DNA of 64,000 nucleotides from Bromus sterilis. Taxonomy: Eukaryota > Streptophyta > Magnoliopsida > Poales > Poaceae. The notes beneath the pieces are model-generated. The model saw only the letters and a list, made by a program, of their open reading frames with translations. It had not been told where the DNA came from and did no database searches. The stretch spans positions 65,766,001-65,830,000 of the forward strand of contig OX465598.1 of the NCBI GenBank assembly GCA_950022295.1, written 5' to 3'. Positions 10,981-22,429 of this stretch are shown here, one piece after another. How positions within the stretch are numbered: position 1 is the first letter of the stretch; each line of letters starts with the position of its first letter. The position numbers and the translations under genes were made by a program.

Positions 10981-12661
10981 TGATGTCACGAGAGTTTACT
11001 TCTCGCCCCTCGTTGGTTACCCAAAGTGGAAGGTTGAGATGTAGACAATAGCAAGTTTCCCTTAGCGAAGATGCTAAGGTTTAGTATCGAACCAGTAGGA
11101 CTCCAACAGATACAAGTAGGTGCTTCGGCAAGTGATGCGCCATTTTGATAATCACTTGCTTCTCCTGGACCTGCACACACAGCAAATAACTTTGCTTCCC
11201 AACGAGTACAGAGGAGTTGTCAATTCCTCCGGCCTTGTTGTTTACAAAGGATAAAATGCACGGGATAATAATGATAGTGATATCAATGGAAAAGAAATAA
11301 AGCGGTAAATTGATAGCGGGTGTAAACAGTATTGGAAATATGGACCGGGGTCCTAAGATGTTCACTAGTGACGTCTCTCTCCCAAAACACGATAAAATAG
11401 CCATGCCAGGTAAACAAATCACAGCTGGGAAATTGACAGGATTATGTGCGCAAACCAATACTAATCATGCTATAAAGAAAGGAAGAGGCTCAAAAGTATG
11501 GGCGGTACACCAAGACAAGTAGACCGAAATCCATCTGCATCTACCTACTAATCATCCACCTTGAGATATCTATCCAGAACATCTCGCTGGTATTAAGTTG
11601 AAAATCCCACCCAAAGTGTAAACTCAAAGCAACAGTCAACTGCATTAAAGAACTTTGCGTAAAGTAAACAATCCTTGCACCCGCAAGTACAAGCACCGTT
11701 GTTTTCCCCCTTGTGGCAACAACACATCCCCTAGACTCATGTTTCTGTAACTCAAGCTAGTCATCAGGGGGCATGAACCCACAATCATGCATAACGCCCC
11801 CTCTTGGATTCACTACCTACTACTTGGCCAAAGCAATAAACAGCAACGGAGAACATGCAAGAATTACTCAAGAACATAAATATAAAAGAGGAGAATCAAA
11901 TATATTACTCAAACAGAATCTGAACACAATCTCATAATCCATCGGATCCCAGCAAACTCAGCATAGCAACAGCAGAAATATTACATATGTGCCTCAATCA
12001 TGTAGGGCAACTCAGGAGGTCTAATCCATGAAGAACAAAGAGGGGAGGAGAACATCACATAGCTACTGATCATAGACCCATGGTCCAAGGTGGCCTACTC
12101 ACGGTTCATCCGGGAAGAATCCATGGTGGTGGAGAAGCTCCCATAGGTGATTCCTCCCTCCGGCAGGGTGCCGGGAAGAGGTCTTCTGGTGCTCCCGATC
12201 TCGGAAGCGCGGCGGCAGCGGAACAGAGGAGAGATCGTGAAAAAGGGTTCACGTCTCGGGGGTTTTGCGTCACGTGGAATAAATAGGCGAAGGGGGGAAG
12301 CCAGGGGGGCACGAGGGGTCCAGGCGGCCCCCTGGAGCGGCCCCACCCTGGGGCGCGTCGGGAGGGCGCCTAGGGCCGTGGTGGGTCCCCTCTGCCCCCC
12401 CCCCCCCCCCTCGGTGATTCTGGAAGCTTCCTGGTCGCTGATTTTTTATTGGATTTTTCCTGAATTTTTGGAGCACTTTTAATATGGGGAAACCTGAAAT
12501 AGAAAAACAGCAGAAAACAGGAACTGGCACTGGGGTGCACTGAGTTAATTGGTTAGTCCAAATATGATCAAAAGCGTATGGAAGTTCATCAATATCATAG
12601 CAATATCACACAAAAGAGGCATGGAGCAAGCAGAAATTATAGATACGTTTTGGACGTATCA
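10981..12661 (-). repeat. 3' LTR of A
   Basis: Bounded by TGATGTCACG at 10981 and GGACGTATCA ending at 12661 on the + strand. It lies beside the polypurine tract, so it is the 3' LTR of a minus-strand element. A poly-C run at about 12398-12410 marks a hypervariable stretch. Confidence 0.9.
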
Positions 12662-12679
12662 ACATCCCCAAGCTTAATT
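12662..12679 (-). other. Polypurine tract of A
   Basis: The reverse complement reads AATTAAGCTTGGGGATGT directly before the LTR start, identical in core to the tracts of F1, B and E. Confidence 0.8.
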
Positions 12680-13561
12680 CCTGCTCGTCCTCGAGTAGGT
12701 AAATGATAACAGCATAATTTCTGCGGTGACATGCTAACAACCATATAAAAACTTTTAAGTAAAGCAATCAAGGCATGTAATTCAATTCAATCCATAACAG
12801 GCAAGAGTCTATATCTAGTATTGAAACAAGCAACATAAGAACATAAAGCTGCAAGAGCTCTCGCTGTCCGTGACTCGAATGTCTCCAAATGGTGTTTGCG
12901 TGCAAGAAAGGGGATAGGGATATACGAGAAAAAGTATTTTTGTGTTGAGAACTCAATCTACTAAAGTTTCACACTTGGTCTTCTTTGGAATCTTATCTTG
13001 ACTCATCCCCAGACCACTAGCCAAGTACAAGTCAAAATGATCCACTCCTTTTCGACATTTTGAGCACTCATGCAATGGATGAGCGTAAGCAAGAAAGCTG
13101 ACACTTAGGATGGCAAAGAGAGAATATGGTGGAGGAAGAAGACAAAAAGGTGTGAAAGGCTCACATCAATGAGGACAATCATAGGCGAGAGAAAGCCAAA
13201 TGATAGATATGATGTGAGGAGTAGGTATTTCCATGCAACGGATGCACATATGAGCTAAGGTAAGCTCTCCAATGGAACTAGTGGGGGTGCGTCCAACTTG
13301 CTTGCTCAAGAAGACCTAGAGCTCATTTGAGGAGGCTCATCATTGGAATATACAAGCCAAGTTCTATAGTGTGAAGGTCCGCACATAGCTATATGCATGA
13401 ATGATAATCTCTATGGAGTACAAGATAGAAGAGGGAGTACGAGTGTGGATCTCTCAAAAGGAATAGTAGTGTGCCCCCTTCTCTCTTTTTATTTCTTTTT
13501 CTCTTTTTTCTATTTTTTTGTATTTTTTTGGTGGCCTCAATGGCTCTTTCTATTTCTCTCA

Positions 13562-13632
13562 TTTGTCCTCTTTAGGATCTTTTAATTTGTCCACTTTGGG
13601 ATCTTTTGATTTGTCCACTTTGGGATCTTTTC
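13562..13632 (+). repeat. Tandem repeat of about 22 bp, three units
   Basis: The words TTGTCC, (C)TTTGGGATC and TTTTGATTTG recur three times in a row with small changes. The matching places in B (about 40596-40635) and E (about 60250-60300) carry fewer units, so copy number varies among family members. Confidence 0.7.
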
Positions 13633-14886
13633 CTCACTTTAGGGGCAACACTCTATATATTACAAAAAGTATAGAAGATCTTTCACACTTTACAAAGGTA
13701 CTCAAATCACAAAGAAGATGTAACTATCATGATGTATGCAAATGTATGCCTCTGCCAGTGTAGCAGGATATGCAATGATACTAGCGCGTCATGTAGCAAT
13801 GATTAGGGAAAGGCCCAACTGGCATGTGGCTCATCGATCAAGCAAGTAGCATGTATGACATGAAGATCAAGTCATGAGAAGATGGATGTTGCATGACAAT
13901 ATATCTCGGAAAGGATATGGAAATGCCTTGGTAGGTAGGTATGGTGTCTGTTTTGAGGAAGGATATAAGGAGGTTTATGATGACAGAGCGTATCATGCCA
14001 AGGGTTTGGATGTACCGGCAAAGGTGGACGCCAACTCTTGGAGTGAGAAGAAAGCAATGCACGGCACAGGAAAGGCAAGCAAAATATGGGAAGGTGGAAA
14101 TGTCAACTTTCGAATACTCACATTAGTCTGAAGAACTTATGCACTTATTATAGGTAACTCTCAATCTAATAAGGAGGTTCACAAAGACACAAGTACCCCG
14201 AGGAGGAGTGTATGAGGGTTTGGTTATCCTTGCGCATCCTCGACTCATGGTACGTGAGTGTACTCTAATATTTGACCCCTCAGAAGAGTAGTGATCCATC
14301 TAGTAGCTAAAGTTCTCAACTAATTTTGTAGGTTTTGAAAATAAACACGGATTTCCCAAAATACGACATCTATCACTAATAGGCTAAAGCTCTTGACACC
14401 AAAAGTCCAAACATTACTCAAAACAATACCTCAAAACTATTGCAAGTTACTACTACAAAAGAATAGCAACCTCAATTACCTACTCCAAGTCAAGACACAA
14501 AACTCAGTGCAACAGGAAAACTCGCTAAACAAGGTAAACATGAAAATTCAAGAGAGTTCCAGCAACAAACTAAACAAAAGCTCTTTGAAAATATAAGCAT
14601 GAAAACTAAGAGCTAAATATGACAGTAGCTATGAAAAAGATAAAGAACACACACAACAAAGATAAGCATGAAAAAACCTATGTTGTGTTCTAGATTTTGG
14701 AAGTGGAGCGTGTTTCTCTCCCACACAAAGAAATATGGGCTCTAACTTGTTATGAACAGCAAGCAAAGCTAAATAAAACTAAAAACAAAACATAAGAGGG
14801 AGACGCTCCAAGAATAACACATAACACATGAAGCGATAAAAAAAATAGTGAGACGAGAGACGAACTGATAATTGTCGATGAAGAAG

Positions 14887-14972
14887 GGGATGCACGGGGG
14901 CATCCCCAAGCTTAGACGCTTGAGTCTCCTTGAATATTTCTTGGGGATGCATGGGGGAATCCCCAAGCTTGA
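14887..14972 (-). repeat. Two hairpins repeating the polypurine-tract core (A)
   Basis: Two neighbouring inverted repeats, GGGGATGC...GCATCCCC and a variant, are each joined to AAGCTT. On the element strand both read AAGCTTGGGGAT, the core of the true polypurine tract 2.2 kb downstream. Confidence 0.75.
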
Positions 14973-15554
14973 GCGCTTGACACTCCTGAATCTTCTTTCA
15001 TCATCTTCCCTCGCACACTTGAAAACTCCCTTCATACATAACTCATCATAATCTGATTAGCGAGGTTAGTACCCATAATAAAATAAATTTTTCTCTACTG
15101 GAAATAAAGATATTATTGAAGAGCTACTGTTTATCAATATTGCCAAAGAGTTTTTGCAAATAAAAAGCAAGCTTAAGGTTTGCAAAACGAAGGAAAGGCA
15201 AAACAGGACAGAATCTGTGAAAAACAGACCAGCGGGTAGGAAAGATTTTTTTAGGGATACTTCTGCAACTCAAATCAAAAAACTCAGAACATACGAAAGT
15301 TCCGTAATTGTATAGAGCATGCTGTGTAAAAAATTCAGCCAAAAATATGAACTGGGATTTTTCTCTGATTTTTCTAGTCACGAGGACAGAATCTGTTTTC
15401 TGGACAGCATGTCACAACTTTCACTTCCCTTGTCATATGAGGCTATAAATGGAACAAAGCTTGAAAAGTAAAGATACAATGATGTTTCTACAGTAGTAAC
15501 AGTCCTCAAGACCACTAAAAACAGAAGAAAAACAAAAAGGAAATCCTAAATTCG

Positions 15555-15580
15555 TTGCGGGCTGCCTCCCGAAAGCGCTT
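15555..15580 (-). other. Conserved block after the coding frame (A)
   Basis: The block AAGCGCTTTCGGGAGGCAGC... follows the stop codon by a short distance. It includes the perfect palindrome AAAGCGCTTT and a possible CGGG/CCCG hairpin. The same block follows the unrelated coding frames of B (42470-42495) and E (58318-58343). Confidence 0.75.
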
Positions 15581-15616
15581 CTTTAAAGCCATTAGCTAGG
15601 CTTAATGCAAAATAGA

Positions 15617-17651
15617 TCAAGTCTTTTCAAGAAAATAACTAGCCCGTATAACGGACTCAAAAGGCAACTTAGTATTTTTCCTAGGGAAGTGTTCCATCCC
15701 TTTCTTGAGAGGGAATTGGAATTTTATAATCCCTTCTTTCATATCGATAATAGCACCCACGGTGCGAAGAAAAGGACGTCCCAAAATAATTGGACAAGAA
15801 GGTTCACATTCAATGTCCATAATAGTAAAATCAACGGGAACATAATTGTCATTGACAATGATAAGAACATCATCGATCTTCCCCAAAGGTTTCTTTAGGA
15901 AGAATCGACAAGACAAACACCAAAAGAACAAGGATCAAAAGGTTTCAATTCGAATATATCATACATTCTTTTGGGCATAACAGAGGTACTAGCTCCAACA
16001 TCACATAAAGAAAAGTAAGAAAAAATATTCAACTTAATCTTAATCATAGGATCCCAACCATCTTCTAGCTTTCTAGGTATGGAGGCTTCTACCCTAAGCT
16101 TCTCCTCCCTAGCATTAATGAGAGCATTAGTGATATGCTCCGTGAAGGCGAGATTAAGTGTGCTAGTGTGGGGGTCTCTAGACATCTTGTGAAGGAAACG
16201 AATAACTTCAGAAATGGTGCAATTATCAAAATCAAGGTCACTACTATCAAGTAAAGTGGTAGTGGTGTCCTTTAGGCTCACTTGTTTGGTAGCTTCTATA
16301 GTCATAGGAATTTCTTCTTCTACGGTTGAGGTCATAGCATCACCATTAATAGGTCCTAAGGGACTAGGGGTGCATTGGGTGCTAAGAGTTTGGATATCCT
16401 CAACCACTTGGATAGTAGCAACAGTATGGTGTGTAGGAAGGCTCTTAATTCTATCTTCTTCCTCCTTTTCTCTAGCCCATCTCTCTTTGAGTTTAGCCAT
16501 CATCCTAATGTTTTCATTAATTTGCACTTGGATAGCATTCATAGGAGTGACCTTCCTCTCCTCAAGGGGAGAAGTTCTAATTATAAGCAATTCTACTTCA
16601 TGGGCTAAATTGTCTACCTTCAACGTGAGGTTATCTAATTTGTCTAGTTTTTCCTCTACACTCTTGTTGAAGGCTTTTTGGGTAGTGATAAAGTCTTTAA
16701 GCATACTCTCTAATTCAGAAGTGGAGTTTTTGGTGCTAGGATAAGTGCAGTTGTTCCCATAGTTGTTGGAGGGGAACGGTTTAGGATTGCTACCAAAGTT
16801 ACTCCTATAAGCATTGTTGTTGAAGTTGTTTCTAGAGATAAAGTTCACATCTACTTGATCTTGAGCAATCAAAGAATTTAAAGGAACATCTTGAGGATCA
16901 ATAGGAGATTGCTTGGTAAGTAGAGACATAATCAAGTCAACTTTTTCATTTAGGGAGGAGATCTCCTCGACAGAGTTTACCTTCCTACCTGTTGGAGCTC
17001 TTTCAGTGTGCCATTGGGAATAGTTGGTCATCATCTCATCGAGAAGTTTTGTGGCAGCACCAAGTGTAGTTGACATAAAGGTTCCTCCCGCGGCCGAATC
17101 TGGCAAGTTCCGTGAGGTAAAGTTCAAGCCTGCATAAAAAGTTTGGATAACCATCCAATTAGTCAAACCATGCGTAGGGCAATTCTTAACAAGAGATTTC
17201 ATGCGTTCCCAAGCTTGGGCAACGTGTTCATTATCCAATTGTTTAAAATTCATAATAAAGCTCCTCAATTGGATAATCTTAGCAGGGGGTAGTACTTCCC
17301 AATAAAAGCATCCTTGCACTTATCCCAAGAGTCTATGCTATTCTTAAGCAAGGATTGAAACCAGATTTTAGCTTCATCTCTCAAGGAGAAAGGAAAAAGC
17401 TTAAGCTTAACAATATCACCATCTACTTCCTTGTACTTTTGCATATCACAAAGCTCAATAAAATTATTTAAATGCAAAGCAGCATCATCTCTAGCACCAG
17501 AGAATTGATCTTTCATAACAAGATTCAGCAAAGAAGGTTGAATCTCATAAGAAGGTGTTGAAGTAGCAGGTGTAGCAATAGGAGTGCAGATAAAATCACT
17601 TTTGTTGTGACTAGTGAAGTCACACAACTTGGTGTTCTTAGAGGAACCCAT
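15617..17651 (-). pseudogene. gag: gag-protease polyprotein of A (frameshifted)
   Basis: The start codon at 17651-17649 opens MGSSKNTKLCDF. The N-terminal half matches the retrotransposon gag family: KIWFQSLLKNSIDSWDKCKDAFIGKYYP, then QAWERMKSLVKNCPTHGL. A charged middle region precedes a retropepsin-like domain with CDVGAS in place of the usual D-T/S-G-A, and ILGRPFLRTVGAIID. Compared with B, one base is missing near 17286 and another near 15898, so three frames are needed to read it. Gag would form the particle and the protease would cut the polyprotein; no polymerase or integrase follows. Total length would be about 678 codons. Confidence 0.85.
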
Positions 17652-17775
17652 AGTGGCAGCAGGCAAGATAACTATTTTTTCATTTTTGATAAAGAAAAAA
17701 CTGAAAGGTAAACTAACAAGACTAAAAAGCAAAGATAAAAGATAGTGTGCAACTCCCCTATCTTGAAGAGTGGAG

Positions 17776-17793
17776 TCCCCGGCAACGACGCCA
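17776..17793 (-). other. Primer binding site of A (tRNA-Asp type)
   Basis: The reverse complement TGGCGTCGTTGCCGGGGA is one base from the complement of the plant tRNA-Asp 3' end (TGGCGCCGTTGCCGGGGA) and lies a few bases inside the 5' LTR. Confidence 0.8.
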
Positions 17794-17803
17794 GAAATTT
17801 CTT

Positions 17804-19482
17804 TGATGTCACGAGAGTTTACTTCTCGCCCCTCGTTGGTTACCCAAAGTGGAAGGTTGAGATGTAGACAGCAGCAAGTTTCCCTTAGCGAAGATGCTAA
17901 GGTTTAGTATCGAACCAGTAGGATTCCAACAGATACAAGTAGGTGGTTCGGCAAGTGATGCGCCGTTTTGATAATCACTTGCTTCTCCTGGACCTGCACA
18001 CACAGCAAATAACTTTCCTTCCCAACGAGTACAGAGGAGTTGTCAATTCCTCCGGCCTTGTTGTTTACAAAGGATAAAACGCACGGGATAATAATGATAG
18101 TGATAGCAATGGAAAAGAAATAAAGCAGTAAATTGATAGCGGGTGTAAACAGTATTGGAAATATGGACCGGGGTCCTATGATGTTCACTAGTGATGTCTC
18201 TCTCCCAAAAGACGATAAAATAGCCATGCCAGGTAAACAAATCACAACTGGGCAATTGACAGGATTATGTGCGCAAACCAATGCTAATTATGCTATAAAG
18301 AAAGGAAGAGGCTCAAAAGTATGGGCGGTACACCAAGACAAGTAGACCGGAATCCATCTGCATCTACTTACTAATCATCCACCTTGAGATATCTATCCAG
18401 AACATCTCGCTGGTATTAAGTTGCGAATCCCACCCAAAGTGTAAACTCAAAGCAACAGACAACTGCATTAAAGAACTTTGCGTAAAGTAAACAATCCTTG
18501 GACCCGCAAGTACAAGCACCATTGTTTTCCCCCTTGTGGCAACAGCACATCCCCTAGACTCATGTTTCTGTCACTCAAGCTATTCATCAGGGGGCATGAA
18601 CCCACAATCATGCATAACGCTCCCTCTTGGAGTCACTACCTACTACTTGGCCAAAGCAATAAACAGCAACGGAGAACATGCAAGAATTACTCAAGAACAT
18701 AAATATAAAAGAGAAGAATCAAATATATTACTCAAACACAATCTGAACATAATCTCATAATCCATCGGATCCCAGCAAACTCAGCATAGCAACAGCAAAA
18801 ATATTACATATGTGCCTCGATCATGTAGGGCAGCTCACGAGGTCTCATCCATGAAGAACAAATAGGGAAGGAGAACATCACATGGCTACTGATCATAGAC
18901 CCATGGTCCAAGGTGGACTACTCACGGTTCATCCGGGAAGCATCCATCGTGGTGGAGAAGCTCCCGGAGGTGATTCCTCCCTCCGGCAGGGTGCCGGGAG
19001 AGGTCTTCTGGTGCTCCCGATCTTGGAAGCGCAACGGCGGCGGAACAGAGGAGAGATCGCGAAAAAGGGTTCCCGTCTCGGGGGTTTTGCGTCACGGGGA
19101 ATAAATAGGTGAAGGGGGGCAGCCAGGGGGGCCACCAGGGGTCCAGGCGGCCCCCTGACGCGGCCCCACCCTGGGGCTCGCCGGGAGGGCGCCTGGGGCC
19201 CTGGTGGGTCCCCTCTGCCCCCCCCCCCCCTCGGTGATTCCGGAAGCTTCATGATCGCTGATTTTTTATTGGATTTTTCCTGAATTTTTGGAGCACTTTT
19301 AATATGGGGGAAACCTGAAATAGAAAAATAGCAGAAAACAGGAACTGGCACTGGGGTGCACTGAGTTAATAGGTTAGTCCAAATATGATCAAAAGTGTAT
19401 GGAAGTTCATCAATATCATAGCAATATCACACAAAATATGCATGGAGCAAGCAAAAATTATAGATACGTTTTGGACGTATCA
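17804..19482 (-). repeat. 5' LTR of A
   Basis: Starts TGATGTCACG at 17804 and ends GGACGTATCA at 19482 on the + strand, 1679 bp. It differs from the partner LTR at a few dozen positions by eye, clearly more than the two LTRs of D differ from each other. Confidence 0.9.
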
Positions 19483-20283
19483 ACCCCCGGGTAGGGTCAC
19501 CCAGGGGAAACAATTCATCAAGGCAAAGATCACCGACCTGACGGTCGCCGATCTAATTAGGGCCGAACTGATCAAGACTAAGCAAGAAGTGGCCCGAGTT
19601 GTCCAGGTCGGAGGCCGATTGCCCCAAAGAGAGTGCAATCGGCCTCACCAGGAAGCATTCGGCCGAAGTAAACAGAGCAACATCCGAGCAGAATCCCAGG
19701 TCGGACACCTGGTACAAGTGCATTCAATGCGCAATCCCTGAAGATCGGGACTGCCAGAGGCGTGCGGTATCCTCCAGCGCCGATCACGCGGACAGGCCTA
19801 CAGGCCTAGGTCTCTAGCTTCACTGTTCATTAGCAAGGTCTACAGAGTAGCGGCATGGTGAGCCGCAAGTCTACATCGGGTCATCCGGGAGAACACGATG
19901 GGAGGACCCAAGCTTGTCTGAGGCTGACAACTGGGCCCTGCCCTTTGTACATTTACCTTTGTACCCCGGGCTCGGCCTATAACAGCCCCGGGTACCCCTC
20001 CTGCGTGAGGACGACGACGGAGCACTTATTGCAACTTCACCACCACAGAGAGAGAAAGGAGAGAATTGTGCTTAGAGCCCTCTTCTCCTTCATCTCAAAC
20101 AACTCAAGGAGCATTCATTGTAGCCAGAGTTATTGCATATAGCTAGCTCGGCAGGACTAGGGGTGTTATCTCTACGGAGAGCCCCGAACCTGGGTACATC
20201 GTGGTGTCTCACCGTGTGTTCCCATTCTCGATTCCGGTACCAGCGACACTAACCTCGGTTTGTCCCCCTCTTTAGCCATCCCC

Positions 20284-21024
20284 ATGGCATCTGCCTTTAC
20301 ATATCGACGACACTACCCATGTCCGTCTGACATGCGCGCCCCAGGCGACTGGGTGCTCCGCAACGGTGGTGTTCCAGTGCCGCCGATACCGCGCGACGTG
20401 TCCTTCGACGCCGAGGTCGAGGCCATCCGCGATGCCATGCCGGAGGTGGCGCGGAACAACCTGGTCTAAGCGGCGAGAAACAAGGAGGAGTGGCGCGCCT
20501 ACGCCGAGGCCAAGGCGTCCACCAATGGCGGGCCGACGCCATCGGGGTGGAATAACTCCAACGGCAGACGTCATTGGTGGGGCGCCCCCGGCCGCACCCT
20601 CCATGCCGTCTTCACCCACATCGAGGGCAGAAACGACCCGCGGCTCATGTACCCGCCGGTGGCCGCGCCCGCTGACGTGCCCGGCGCTGGCCACGTCCGC
20701 ACGTCGTTGTGCGCGTCCATGCCCTGGCGCATGGACACGGGGATGTCGATGTCCTCCGGGTCAGGGTCTCGCTCCCCCGGCGCGGCGGTATGACCTCTCG
20801 CGCCCGTCAAGCCCGAGCCGGTGATGCCACTCGGCCGGCGCACTCGCTCAGGAGGCCGCGTTATCAACGAATGGCGCTCATCAACTCCGGCGCCTACTCC
20901 ACCTCACCGGAATTTCCTCACTCGGCTTCGCCAGCCGAAGAAGGAGCCCGAGCCCAAAGAAGGGGCCTACGTCAACCAGGAGCACGAGGTCATGGTCACC
21001 GACGACGACTACGCCCTGGACTAG
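20284..21024 (+). pseudogene. Decayed member of a grass multicopy hypothetical protein family
   Basis: Frame 1 from the ATG at 20284 reads through with only two stops, TAA 20467-20469 and TGA 20791-20793, and ends at TAG 21022-21024 (246 codons). Recognisable pieces are GDWVLRNGGVPVPPIPR, an RHWWGAPGRTLHAV segment and a C-terminal PVKPEP...PLGRRTRSGGRVI tail. I recall many similar unnamed proteins in wheat and barley annotations, often in transposon-like surroundings; the function is unknown. Codon use is very GC-rich (third positions), unlike the AT-rich sequence after 21800. The word GGTTGGAGATGCTCTAA at about 21111-21127 looks like one end of a DNA transposon, so the gene may have been carried by one. 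Confidence 0.6.
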
Positions 21025-21127
21025 GAGAAGCAGGACTTAGAAAGGGGCTACGTTTCCCTAGCCAAGGGGCGCTATTTTAGCGCCGGAAAACGCCTTGGGG
21101 GGACGAAAGGTTGGAGATGCTCTAACG

Positions 21128-22429
21128 TGCGCGCAGACCACGCCTGTAGCTCGGAGGGAGCACGTTTGATTCATGGTGACCGCGGCGGCATCAGATCAGA
21201 CACGCACGCACCTACGGATGCACGGACATCTACAACAACGAGAAGGGAGTCAGGGGGAAGGAAGCTCACGGAGGGGGCACGAGGAAGACGATCGGCTCGA
21301 GGATGACGATCATCTGCTTGGGGACGAGGGGCTGACGATGTGGAAGAACATTGCCTGGGGGTGTCGAAGGCCATCGATGGAATCGAAAGTATGTCAGCCC
21401 GATTACGATGTGAGGAGATGTGGGCGACACCGCAGGCCATGAAGGGGAGCTCGGGGATGATGAGAGGTCTCAACAACATTGAATTTTTGGGCTTGTGTCC
21501 AACTTCCATGGCGGACAAAGAAGAAGAAAGTAAGGGGAAGGAAGATGGCGGCGAGGAAGAGGGAACCCTAGCGAGGGGGATGAAGAGGAGCGCAAGGAGG
21601 GTGACTTAAAAGGGAGGCGAGGCTACGACCGAGGGGGTCCTCTCCTACTCGTCACCATAGTCGTCTTCTAGAGGAGGGGGCAGAAGGAGGACACGGGACA
21701 CGCGGGGCTATCACAGCCATAGGATCGGAGATGAACGGCTCAAGGGAGGGCTTCGTACCTCTTCCCTACGGTTTGGGCCAAGGAGAAAAGGATTAGGCCC
21801 ACTGCCACTGCTGGTTCTTTTAAACTTATTTATAAATATATGGCCAGCAAGGAAAAGGCTTAATAGAAATAGAAAAGGAGAATATAAAATCATATAAAAA
21901 TATGATTATGAATCCTAAAAAATTATACTAGGATTTTTTTAAAATTAAATGGATCCAAAATATTTAAGTATTTCAAATGGCATTCAAAATATTTCAAATG
22001 CCATTTGAACTACAACCCAATTTTCTAGAAGGGATAAATTCTTGGAATTTGGCATGGCCCTTTGTCATGTGAAAACATGATCAAAAGCAAAGGGGCTTGC
22101 TTAGGAGATCAAAGATGAAGCCAAGAGAAAATGACAAAGGCTAGAAAAGAAGAAAAGAATGAATTCAAAATATTCCTTCTAAATAACAAAAAAATGCTTG
22201 GGCATTTTTCTGTCACATGGATTATGGCAAAGAATAATCACACAAAGTTTCACCGCAATGGGAAACATTAAAAGCGCAAATTTTTTTTGAAATTTCTCTA
22301 TTTTGAGTTGTTATAGTATACACTTAGCAAACATAGTTTGTTCTAAAAAAAAGCAAACATAGTTATTCCCCTATATAAATATTGTCATCAACATCAAAAT
22401 ATGCTTAAGGACATGATTACAATTTTAAA
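21128..22429. other. Intergenic sequence, no supported gene
   Basis: The first 500 bp are GC-rich with overlapping frames on both strands (21173-21609) that show no recognisable domain. From about 21800 the sequence turns AT-rich. A 13-bp inverted repeat (TTCAAATGGCATT, 21972-21984, against 21997-22009) is the only structure I see. Confidence 0.5.

Larger units (their letters stand above)
12680..15554 (-). other. Long 3' non-coding interior of A
   Basis: About 2.9 kb with no supported gene; it is conserved in B (39714-42469) and E (58344-61173). Frames found here (for example 13838-14131 on both strands) are short, differ between copies and are not credible. It contains the short tandem repeat at 13562-13632 and the polypurine-core hairpins at 14887-14972. 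Confidence 0.8.
10981..19482 (-). mobile_element. Complete non-autonomous Gypsy-type element A (8502 bp)
   Basis: Two LTRs of 1681 and 1679 bp, each with TGAT/ATCA ends, bracket a 5142-bp interior with a tRNA-Asp primer site and a polypurine tract. The direct repeat acccc flanks it (10976-10980 and 19483-19487), a perfect 5-bp target duplication. The interior codes only for a gag-protease frame (15617-17651); there is no RT, RNase H or integrase. About 3 kb of non-coding sequence lies between that frame and the 3' LTR. The family resembles Athila-lineage grass elements by primer site and protease sequence; the family name is not certain. Confidence 0.92.
3375..20248 (+). mobile_element. Ty3/Gypsy element H with antisense additional ORF (interrupted by A)
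   Basis: The 5' part is missing because F2 inserted into pol and the rest lies outside the window. The visible order is: RT tail, RNase H and integrase (3377-5573); a spacer; an antisense ORF region (6251-10230); a spacer with short repeats; a polypurine-like CAGGGGCTAC; and the 3' LTR (10963-10980 plus 19488-20248). RNase H before integrase defines the Ty3/Gypsy order. A long antisense ORF between pol and the 3' LTR is known from large grass Gypsy elements such as Grande and RIRE2-like families. Candidate 3' flanking duplication: ctaac at 20249-20253. Confidence 0.85.
10963..20248 (+). repeat. 3' LTR of element H, split by A (about 779 bp of LTR)
   Basis: It begins TGTCGGGGG at 10963, runs 18 bp to 10980, is interrupted by element A plus one target-site copy (19483-19487), and resumes at 19488. 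The end is placed at 20248 because CAGCGACA gives GACA, the inverted match of TGTC. The 3' limit is inferred since the other LTR is not in the window. Confidence 0.75.

Noticed and set aside
12395..12412. Poly-C runs (also 6367-6377, 19219-19230, 35927-35936)
   Set aside because: They look like LTR or spacer simple repeats prone to length error. No structure or function is supported.
17776..17793. Short matches to tRNA-Asp (also 44706, 56890) and tRNA-Met (48494)
   Set aside because: Only the 3' ends of tRNAs are matched, next to LTRs. They are primer sites, not tRNA genes.
21128..22429. Possible gene at 21173-21609 (+)
   Set aside because: Equally long frames exist in two phases and on the other strand (21171-21518), with no domain and no splice sites that extend them.
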